Assembly (NCBI RefSeq): GCF_018130545.1
Contig: NZ_JAFCKF010000014.1
Span: 1-64,000 of the forward strand
DNA: 64,000 nt
Direction of reading: 5' to 3'
Source: Bradyrhizobium tropiciagri
Lineage (GTDB): Bacteria > Pseudomonadota > Alphaproteobacteria > Rhizobiales > Xanthobacteraceae
Shown: positions 17,378 through 23,567 of the stretch, piece by piece
Layout: each line of letters opens with the position of its first letter
Numbering within the stretch: position 1 is the stretch's first letter
Notes under the pieces: generated by a model
The model's input: the letters and a program-made list of their open reading frames with translations, nothing else
Database searches by the model: none
Told to the model about the DNA's origin: nothing
Made by a program: the position numbers and the translations under genes

Positions 17378-17737
17378 AGCATCCCTTTCTCAAGGAACCG
17401 GTTAACGCCGCCGCTTGGACAGTGTTTCCCCCGGTCCTCCCCCAAACTCGCAAGCCTTTGGAAAGCTACATGAATCGGTAAAAAACACAAATGTGATGAA
17501 GGTCACGTAACGGGATCTTAACGGCGTCAATGCCCTGTGCCGGGCGGCAGCATGCAGCAAACCGGGTTGCCCCGGCCGGCCGTCCGGGTTAAGGGAATGT
17601 TTGTTGCAGCGCCGCAAATTGAGATCAATCAACGGCACACACAGCTCAACCCCATTAAACCTGACCGCCACTGACGCGTTTACCCGGCGCGATTTCGTTC
17701 GAGCGCCATCGGGATAAGGATTGGGACTAGGAACGCT
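17378..17737. other. Intergenic region between divergent cyclase-like and caspase-like genes
   Basis: About 360 bases with no coding sequence. It is AT-richer than its flanks near 17475-17520 and contains a CRP-like palindrome (17492-17507). It must hold the promoters of the two divergent genes. I see no clear sigma-70 pair that I would place with confidence. Confidence 0.6.
17492..17507. promoter_or_regulatory. CRP/FNR-type palindrome
   Basis: TGTGATGAAGGTCACG matches the CRP consensus TGTGA-N6-TCACA at nine of ten positions. It lies 115 bases upstream of the cyclase-like start and 231 bases upstream of the caspase-like start. The window also encodes a Crp/Fnr regulator (28441) and a class III cyclase (23568), so cAMP control is plausible but not shown. 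Confidence 0.5.
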
Positions 17738-18589
17738 ATGAACCTTAGGCAGCTTCAGATTTCCCGTCGCACCATCGCCGTCTGCGTGGCGGTGGCCGGC
17801 ACGGTGTCGCTGGCGATTGGTGCCCATGCCGCGCTCAACAAGCGCACCCTCGACGTCGTCAAGGGTGGCGATAAGGCTGTGACCAGCGAGCTGACGGGCA
17901 GCATTCCGACCGGCACCTCCCGCCTCGCACTGATCATCGGCAACGGCCATTACCCGGACGCAGCCGCGCCGCTGGCCCAGCCGATCAACGATGCCCGTAC
18001 GCTGTCGTCGGCGCTGCGCCGCGAAGGCTTCGACGTCGACGTGGTCGAGGACGCCACCAAGGACGACATGTTCCGCGCGGTCGAGCGCATGAAGGCCAAG
18101 ATCCGGCCCGACACCGTCGTGATGCTGTTCTTCGGCGGCTACGGCGTGCAGGTCGGTCGTGAGAGCTACATGATCCCGGTCGATGCCACGATCTGGAAGG
18201 AAGCCGACGTCAAGCGCACCGGCGTCAGCGTCGAGTCCGTGCTCGACGCGATGAAGGAGCGCGGCGCAAAAGCCAAACTCGTCGTGCTCGATGCGTCGCG
18301 CCGCAATCCCTATGAGCGCCGCTTCCGCGCCTTCTCGCACGGCCTCGCGCCGATCAGTCCGCCGGAAAACACCATCGTGCTGAGCTCGGCGACGCCGGGC
18401 AAGGTCGCCGACGACAGCAAGGGCACCAACAGCGTGCTGGTCTCCGAGCTGATCAACAACCTCAACGCCCAGGCCGGCGCCGAAACCGCCTTCAACAAGA
18501 CCCGCGTCGCGATCTCGCGCGCCAGCGAAGGCGAGCAGGTGCCGAGCGTGTCGTCCTCGCTGCTGGAAGACATCAAGCTCGGCGGCTGA
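17738..18589 (+). CDS. Caspase-like (C14 fold) protein without catalytic His/Cys
   Basis: A 283-residue protein with an N-terminal membrane anchor or signal (about residues 13-31) and a caspase-hemoglobinase fold (about 62-280). In active family members the catalytic His is in a S-G-H-G loop and the Cys in D-A-C-R. Here the same places read FFGGYGVQVG (Tyr135) and VVLDASRRNP (Ser187). Both catalytic residues are therefore replaced and proteolysis is not expected. A paralogue with the same two changes is at 35305-36873. Pseudo-orthocaspases with a Tyr-Ser pair have been described in bacteria. It probably works as a periplasmic binding or scaffold domain. Confidence 0.85.
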   Translation: MNLRQLQISRRTIAVCVAVAGTVSLAIGAHAALNKRTLDVVKGGDKAVTSELTGSIPTGTSRLALIIGNGHYPDAAAPLAQPINDARTLSSALRREGFDVDVVEDATKDDMFRAVERMKAKIRPDTVVMLFFGGYGVQVGRESYMIPVDATIWKEADVKRTGVSVESVLDAMKERGAKAKLVVLDASRRNPYERRFRAFSHGLAPISPPENTIVLSSATPGKVADDSKGTNSVLVSELINNLNAQAGAETAFNKTRVAISRASEGEQVPSVSSSLLEDIKLGG

Positions 18590-18613
18590 GCTTTCCTCGG
18601 CCCAATGTCCCTA

Positions 18614-18746
18614 CGTCGTCCCGGCGAAGGCCGGGACCCATAACCACAGGGCCGCGTTGTTAAAGCGCGCTTTGGCCACAGCTCGTTAGACAATTCACAT
18701 TGGTGGTTATGGGTCCCGGGTCGCGCTGCGCTTGCCCGGGACGACA
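18614..18746. repeat. Palindromic intergenic repeat, GTCGTCCCGG type
   Basis: Left GTCGTCCCGGCGAAGGCC with GGGACCCATAACCAC, right GTGGTTATGGGTCCCGGG and CCCGGGACGAC. The inner arms GGACCCATAACCAC pair exactly with GTGGTTATGGGTCC. It lies between the caspase-like gene and the convergent RND adaptor, so it may act as a bidirectional terminator. Related copies are at 5853-6010 and 39133-39254. Confidence 0.85.
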
Positions 18747-18765
18747 CTTTGAACGTGGGCAGCGC

Positions 18766-19644
18766 TTACTTCGCGTCGGCGCTGGCGCCGACCGGCCGCA
18801 CCGGATCGCCTTCGCGCAGCAGCGCGCCGGCGCGGGCGACGACGATGTCGCCTTCCTGGATGCCGTCGCGGATCTCGACCTGTCCCGCCGACATCAATCC
18901 GGTCTCGACCCGCCGCGTCTCGACGCGGCCGCCGCGCACCACCTGCACCACGGTGCCGGCGGTGGAATAGAGGATCGCGGTCAGCGGCACCGCGACGCCG
19001 CAGCTCTGCCCGGTCTTGATCTGCGCCCGCCCGCTCGAATTCACCAGCAGCCGCTTGTTGCCGCCGATCGCGACGAACACCTGGCCGAGCTGGCTGTTGG
19101 GCTCGATGGTCGGCGCGATCCGCCGCACCTTGCCGTCGACATCGCCGGCGCCGAGGATCCGCAGCTTTGCGGTCTGCTCGGCCTTCAGCTTGGCGATGTC
19201 GCGGGTCGGCACCATGCCGACCAGATCGTATTCGCTCTTGGCGATGATCGAGAAAAGCGCGTCCTTGCTAGATGCCGGCGCGCCGACGATCGCCGACGAT
19301 GCCGAGATCGTGCCCGCCACCGGCGCCGTCACATTGCTCGTGTTGGTGCCGTCGGTCAGCTTCGCCAGCACCTGGCCCGCGGTGACGGTGTCGCCGGGAT
19401 CGGCCATTACCTCCGCCACCTTCAAGCCGAAACGGTCCGGGCGGATCTGCTGCTCGTCGCGCGGCATTACGATGCCGGAAACCTCGACGATATTGCCGAA
19501 GCAGAACTTCGACGCCTTCAGCACGGTGACGGCGGCGCCCTTCGGCACGGCGTCGGCCTCGCCCGCGGCAGATACGGGAGAAGCCGCGAGGAGCAGCAGC
19601 GCGGAGGCGGCGAGGGCGGCAGCGCGCAGGCGGGGCAACGTCAT
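18766..19644 (-). CDS. Orphan RND/HlyD-type periplasmic adaptor
   Basis: A 292-residue membrane-fusion protein with a signal peptide ending A-S-P-V-S-A-A near residue 24. Biotinyl-lipoyl-like halves (GDTVTAGQVLAKLTDG then NVTAPVAGTISA) flank a short or absent coiled coil, followed by a beta-barrel (VAVPLTAILYS) and the membrane-proximal DGIQEGDIVVARAGALLREGD. It resembles the adaptor at 33321-34238 in its start (K-F-C-F-G-N-I-V-E-V-S-G against A-C-F-S-D-M-V-R-V-T-G) and in its Cys-Gly-Val-Ala-Val-Pro motif. No pump gene is next to it, so it may serve the pump at 30155 or one elsewhere. Start at ATG 19644. Confidence 0.8.
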   Translation of the reverse strand: MTLPRLRAAALAASALLLLAASPVSAAGEADAVPKGAAVTVLKASKFCFGNIVEVSGIVMPRDEQQIRPDRFGLKVAEVMADPGDTVTAGQVLAKLTDGTNTSNVTAPVAGTISASSAIVGAPASSKDALFSIIAKSEYDLVGMVPTRDIAKLKAEQTAKLRILGAGDVDGKVRRIAPTIEPNSQLGQVFVAIGGNKRLLVNSSGRAQIKTGQSCGVAVPLTAILYSTAGTVVQVVRGGRVETRRVETGLMSAGQVEIRDGIQEGDIVVARAGALLREGDPVRPVGASADAK

Positions 19645-19668
19645 CGGCGAACTATTCCCAAAATGCAG

Positions 19669-19717
19669 CGCGTTTTCGAGCGAAGTGGGTACCGGTTCGC
19701 GTAAAGAAAACGCGTCA
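19669..19717. repeat. Dispersed ACCGGTT-type repeat
   Basis: The stretch starting CGCGTTTTCGAGCGAAGTGG and ending AAGAAAACGCGTCAA is found inverted at 37001-37049, where TTGACGCGTTTTC leads. The terminal TCA is also the stop codon of the alpha/beta hydrolase, so the repeat overlaps the end of a coding sequence. A decayed third copy is at 29117-29150. Confidence 0.75.
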
Positions 19718-20605
19718 ATTGAAGCCCCTCCTGAATACCAGATGCGGCCGGGCCGAGCCAGCCGGCTGCGCTGCGTCGGCTGGGCTCGCACCCGCGGCGA
19801 TCTCCAGCTTCGCCAGTTCCTCGGCACGCCAGATGTGGCGCAGGATCTCCGGGTTGACCCGCTCGGCATGCGTCACCGGCAGCATGTGGCCGGCGGCCGG
19901 CAGATGCCGGAGCTCGGCGCCATCAATCAGCGCGGCGAGTTTTGCGACAATGCGCTGCGTCACATAGGGCGACAGCCCGCCCGACATCACGAGCGTCGGC
20001 ACCTTCAACGCGGCCGCGGCGGCCGCCACGCCGGCGAGATCGAGCGCGGCGTTGAAATCGTAAGGCAGCTTGTCGGCCTGCTCGATCATCCGCAGCCGCC
20101 CGCTCGGCGAGAACTGCTCGCGCGGACCGGAGCCGGCCCAGAACGCGGTGAACGCCTCGATCGCCTCCAGCACCGCGCCGTCGAAAATATCCTGCGACAC
20201 GATTTGCGCGATCCGCGCGAAGCGATCGTACAGCCGCGCGTCGGCAGGCGTATCACGCAGCAATGTGGGGAGCACCGGCTCGATCAACGTCAGGCTGCGA
20301 ACGCGCTCGGCATAAGGCGAAGCGGTCGCCAGCCGAAATGCGATCGCTCCGCCATAGGAATGCCCGATCAGATGGATCGGCCCACGGGCCTTGGCGAGCC
20401 AGGGCTCGAGCCGCGCGATCTCGCCATCCAGCGTCCGCGGCCAGTCGCGCCCGCAGGCGGCGACGCCATAGCCGGAAATATCCGGCGCCATGAACGGATG
20501 GCCGCCGAGCGCGCCCGCAAGCTTGGTCCATTGCCGTCCCGACCCCAGAGAGCAATGCAACGCCACCACCGACGCCGAAGCCGGCGTCCCGTCCAATCCC
20601 GTCAT
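19715..20605 (-). CDS. Alpha/beta hydrolase
   Basis: A 296-residue alpha/beta hydrolase. The oxyanion segment ALHCSLGSGRQW, the nucleophile elbow LIGHSYGGAIAF and the acid/His regions (VPTLVMSGGLSP and LPAAGHMLPVTHAERV) are all present, so the catalytic triad is complete. The substrate is unknown. I start at ATG 20605 because it has an AGGA eight bases upstream; GTG 20635 in the same frame would add ten residues but lies at the edge of the foreign-looking DNA that follows. Its N-terminal region may therefore have been affected by that event. Confidence 0.8.
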   Translation of the reverse strand: MTGLDGTPASASVVALHCSLGSGRQWTKLAGALGGHPFMAPDISGYGVAACGRDWPRTLDGEIARLEPWLAKARGPIHLIGHSYGGAIAFRLATASPYAERVRSLTLIEPVLPTLLRDTPADARLYDRFARIAQIVSQDIFDGAVLEAIEAFTAFWAGSGPREQFSPSGRLRMIEQADKLPYDFNAALDLAGVAAAAAALKVPTLVMSGGLSPYVTQRIVAKLAALIDGAELRHLPAAGHMLPVTHAERVNPEILRHIWRAEELAKLEIAAGASPADAAQPAGSARPHLVFRRGFN

Positions 20606-20670
20606 CAAACCCATCCTGCTTGTTCTTGTTGTCACAGGCCGCGCGTTCGCACGCGCCCGTCATGACGCGA

Positions 20671-20756
20671 GCGAGACGGGGGATGGGTGCGATCCTTGCT
20701 GACGAAATGGGCCTCGGAAAGACGATCCAGGTAATCGCGCTTCTTGCTGCCCCTGA
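20671..20756 (+). pseudogene. SNF2/SWI2 helicase motif I fragment
   Basis: The frame reads RRGMGAILADEMGLGKTIQV and then IALLAAPE, the very typical Walker A (motif I) of SNF2-family ATPases. Only about 29 codons fit; after base 20756 this frame loses similarity and stops at 20826. The rest of the helicase, which would be hundreds of residues, is absent. This is a remnant left by a deletion, and the frame change to the next fragment suggests that the junction lies near 20755. Confidence 0.75.
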
Positions 20757-21062
20757 GCGCGCTCGGATAGCCTGGATGACGGCGCGCTCTTCAGCCCGGC
20801 GATTATCGATGGCCACAAAGCAGTGAAAATCAATACATCGCATCCGTACTACCACAAGGTCTACATTCCGAATCTGGCCCGTGGCGTCACAATTCAAGGC
20901 ATGGATTCGTTATTGTGGGGTCTCTGCATTGCAGAACTCAGTACGATTAGCGATGCGACCGCCAAACATTTCGAGGAGATGCGCTTCGAGGTGTCGCGAA
21001 TCCTGAGAAAATTAGTCGAGGATCTGCCTGAGCCGGAGGCGGGAGAAGATGTGGCAGCCTGA
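20757..21062 (+). pseudogene. C-terminal remnant of an unidentified protein (possibly a GHKL-type ATPase)
   Basis: The frame is open from 20757 and reads LDDGALFSPAIIDGHKAVKI then NTSHPYYHKVYIPNL, ending EPEAGEDVAA. It has no plausible start at its 5' end (a GTG at 20823 is in mid-sequence), so it looks like the end of a longer protein. The style of segments such as I-N-T-x-H-P-Y-Y is reminiscent of C-termini of ATPases from helicase-linked defence-type operons, but I am not sure of the family. Its TGA overlaps the HNH gene start by 14 bases, as in a real operon. Confidence 0.5.
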
Positions 21063-21942
21063 TGCCAATCTGCTTGCTGCGAATTTGTCGAATCATTTTG
21101 GGCTGATTCTCATCGGCTTAGTGGAGCGCGATGATCAAGGGCATCCGCGGATAGAAATCCGGCCAGCGGACCTGCATCGTCACGATGGATTCCGTGTTGT
21201 TGTCGAATTGGGATGGCGAAATATCCGGGCGACATTCGTTCCTGGCGCATTTGCGCGAAATCTGATTGGCGAGATGGCGGCAGCTTCCTCGGAAAGTAAG
21301 GCCCTGTTTGTGGGGCTCGCGCAACGAGCAGCAGATGAAGGGGCGATCGTAACGATGGCGATCAATGGAAACAGTGTTAGCCCGACTGAAATAATGATGT
21401 GGCCGGCAACTTGGCAGCGTCTCGACCTAATTCTCCAGAAATCGCCGCTTGCCGTGAATACCGAAGACAACGACGAAAATGACCGCCAGCTTGAGGTCTG
21501 GACGCGTCGCTTTACCGGAATGGTCCTTTCTCTAATGCCCATTGAAGCGGTTGAAGAGCCAGCTGAACTAAATCCTGATGGATTGCCGGAAGGAGCCTGC
21601 GTTCGGGTGGAGGTCAATCGCTATGAACGTAGCCGGATCAATCGGGCGAACTGCATAGAGATGCTTGGCGACAGCTGCAAAGCATGCGGGTTCAATTTCG
21701 GGCGTGCGTATGGCCCATTTGGTCAAGGTTTCATCCACGTTCATCATATAGTTCCGGTGTCAGAGCTTGGCGAAAATTACGTCATCAATCCGGTCCGCGA
21801 TCTTGTTCCGCTTTGTCCTAATTGCCATGCGATGGCGCACCAACGAAAGCCTCCGTTAGGCATCGAGGATCTAAAGCACTTACTTGCAACGGGCCGCTCC
21901 CCTGGATCGACTTCTTCAGCCGAGCCGTCTGAAAGACTCTGA
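21049..21942 (+). CDS. HNH endonuclease with unknown N-terminal domain
   Basis: A 297-residue protein. The C-terminal part (about 205-265) is an HNH/McrA-type zinc nuclease: Cys210-x2-Cys213, His232-His233 in HVHHIVPVSE, Asn in NPVRDLVPLCPNCH, and Cys256-x2-Cys259-His260. The metal and catalytic residues are all present, so it may be active. The first ~190 residues contain no motif I recognise (FGLILIGLVERDDQG, GWRNIRATFVPGAFARN). Its base composition is clearly AT-richer than that of the neighbours and its ATG overlaps the previous frame. It probably belonged to a restriction or anti-phage set whose other genes are now lost. Confidence 0.8.
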   Translation: MWQPDANLLAANLSNHFGLILIGLVERDDQGHPRIEIRPADLHRHDGFRVVVELGWRNIRATFVPGAFARNLIGEMAAASSESKALFVGLAQRAADEGAIVTMAINGNSVSPTEIMMWPATWQRLDLILQKSPLAVNTEDNDENDRQLEVWTRRFTGMVLSLMPIEAVEEPAELNPDGLPEGACVRVEVNRYERSRINRANCIEMLGDSCKACGFNFGRAYGPFGQGFIHVHHIVPVSELGENYVINPVRDLVPLCPNCHAMAHQRKPPLGIEDLKHLLATGRSPGSTSSAEPSERL

Positions 21943-22276
21943 GTAATAGTCCAATCCGGTATAGCTCGAAGGGCGTTTATCAGATCATATTCCGATATTC
22001 AGAATTTATCTTGACTTCCACCCCAACTCACCTGTACAACTTCCCCCGTCCCGCCCGGCAAGAGGGGCGTATCGCGATCGTCACGAACGTGCGGCGGGAT
22101 GTGATGGACGCTGGCGGCGCGCACGACGACACGCGCTGATCGGCGGACGGTGAAGTCGTGTGGTCCTGACGCCCTAGTGGTAGGTGTCTTTTCGCATTGC
22201 GCGGTGCGCGTTGCGAAGACGGTGACAACAAAGCCCAGTCTCGCCGGGGAGAGCACGAAGTAAGCCGTAACCCATT

Positions 22277-22380
22277 GCGCAGGGAAGGCCGGATGTTCCG
22301 GTTTCGCCTGTGGTCCTACCTCCCGTGCTTTTTGTTGCACGGGACCCGCGGGTGCAATCGGCGCCCGGCCTTCCCTGCGC
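22277..22380. repeat. Long perfect inverted repeat with inner hairpin
   Basis: Arms of 16 bases, GCGCAGGGAAGGCCGG (22277-22292) and the exact complement (22365-22380), enclose a second hairpin with TCCCGTGC (22321-22328) and GCACGGGA (22337-22344). The sequence family is common between genes in this genus by my recollection. It may fold as a structured RNA or cruciform. Confidence 0.8.
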
Positions 22381-22513
22381 CCTCTCATGTGAAAGAGGGT
22401 GACACGATCGCATCCCTCGGGCGCAACGCGCCGCGAGATGGCGAACGCGTATCCCTCAGCTGTTTGACAATGTTGATCGAGACACGATCGCTGCAGCGAT
22501 GAACGCTTTCAAT

Positions 22514-22640
22514 CCGTCACCCTGAGGAGCGCGCTCTTGCGCGCGTCTCGAAGGGCGACGGGCAGGAGCGGGGCCGTGCATCCTTCGAGGCTCGCCCGGC
22601 GGCGCAATTGCGCCGCAAGGCTCGCACCTCAGGATGACGG
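22514..22640. repeat. Palindromic intergenic repeat, CCGTCACCCTGAGG type
   Basis: Ends CCGTCACCCTGAGG and CCTCAGGATGACGG. It contains CGGCGCAATTGCGCCG, which is self-complementary, and the arms of the element at 12497-12580. It lies just beyond the 3' end of the small basic protein gene on the minus strand. Confidence 0.8.
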
Positions 22641-22672
22641 AATTACAAGTGACACAAGGAGCAGACGCAGCC

Positions 22673-22918
22673 TCAGCGCACGATGCGCTTCACCCGCGGC
22701 TTCTTCTTGGCAGCGGCAGCCGGCGCCGCATCCGTTTCACTCGCTGCTTCAGCCTCGCGCGCCTCGCGCAGCGCGCGCAGGCGCTCCATGTTCTTGCGCA
22801 CCGCGAGTGCGTCGCGCTCGACTTCGGCCATGGCGCGGGCGCCTTCCTCAGCGGCCAGCCGCTGGCGCTCGGCTCGCTCGAGGCTTGCGGGCGATGGGGC
22901 GGGCTTGCTTGAGGTCAT
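22673..22918 (-). CDS. Small charged protein with basic C-terminus
   Basis: An 81-residue protein. It is highly charged and helical (ASLERAERQRLAAEEGARAM, probably a coiled coil from about residue 15 to 55) and ends in a Lys/Arg tail (AKKKPRVKRIVR). Such tails often bind nucleic acid, but no domain is recognised. The start is taken as ATG 22918, with AAGGG six bases before it; ATG 22924 would add two residues. The gene sits downstream of a cold-shock protein on the same strand, with a 250-base gap. Confidence 0.65.
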   Translation of the reverse strand: MTSSKPAPSPASLERAERQRLAAEEGARAMAEVERDALAVRKNMERLRALREAREAEAASETDAAPAAAAKKKPRVKRIVR

Positions 22919-23168
22919 CGGCATCCCTTCAAAAGTGAGATCCTGCAAAAGTGAGATCCTGCGCGGAGCTCCGCGTCTGTCGCGTGAGATGGCGACACGG
23001 TGCTCCCAGGCATCACGCGGAATAAAGATACGCAAAAACCCGCCCAATCCGATCGGGACCGAGCGGGTCGCGACGTCATCCCAGTACATCCGTGGAATGA
23101 CGAGGGGCACGATCCCCGGCGTCAAACGCGGAAAGCGTCTGCGCGGAGATCGGGCCTAAGCAAGAGCT

Positions 23169-23378
23169 TCAGACGATCTGAAGGTTCTCGGCGCTGGTCT
23201 TGCCGCGCATCTTGTCGGTCTTCAGTTCGAACGAAACCTTCTGGCCTTCAGCCAGGCCGGTCAGACCGGCGCGCTCGACGGCGCTGATGTGAACGAACAC
23301 ATCCTTGCTGCCATCGCTCGGCTCGATGAAACCAAAGCCCTTCTGGCCGTTGAACCACTTCACAGTACCTGTTGCCAT
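23169..23378 (-). CDS. Cold-shock protein of the CspA family
   Basis: A 69-residue OB-fold RNA chaperone. RNP1 is KGFGFIEP and RNP2 is VFVHIS, both complete. It starts [16 protein letters not shown] at ATG 23378, with GGAGAAG upstream. Proteins like this bind single-stranded RNA and melt secondary structure. The upstream region (23379-23567) is long enough to hold an untranslated leader of the type that controls cspA messages by structure and temperature. A single-copy gene in this window; others are likely elsewhere. Confidence 0.92.
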   Translation of the reverse strand: MATGTVKWFNGQKGFGFIEPSDGSKDVFVHISAVERAGLTGLAEGQKVSFELKTDKMRGKTSAENLQIV

Positions 23379-23567
23379 CTTCTCTTCTCCAAAATGCGCT
23401 GATGCGCAGTGCTGCGCAGGATTGCGCATCATCGATTGAACTCACGATGTCTTTGGAGGAGGGCCGTTCTGACCATTCAACAAGGCACAACGGCTAATCG
23501 AATGTCGCAAATATACACACTTTCCGCGTGAATGCAAGGTTTGGCGGTAATGGGTTCCGCCGCGGTG

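Larger units (their letters stand above)
21943..22672. other. 730-base non-coding region with structured repeats
   Basis: No convincing coding sequence is seen on either strand. It starts with an AT-rich tail after the HNH gene, then carries a stretch (about 22020-22260) of the kind seen repeatedly between genes in Bradyrhizobium genomes, the long inverted repeat at 22277-22380, and the palindromic repeat at 22514-22640. The right edge of the foreign island probably lies between 21943 and 22030. Confidence 0.6.

Noticed and set aside
17738-18589. Active metacaspase.
   Set aside because: Both catalytic positions are changed (Tyr135 and Ser187), so the protease call is not supported.
20823-21062. 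A complete 79-residue gene starting at GTG 20823.
   Set aside because: Protein-like sequence continues upstream of this codon in the same frame to 20757, so it is better read as the tail of a lost gene.
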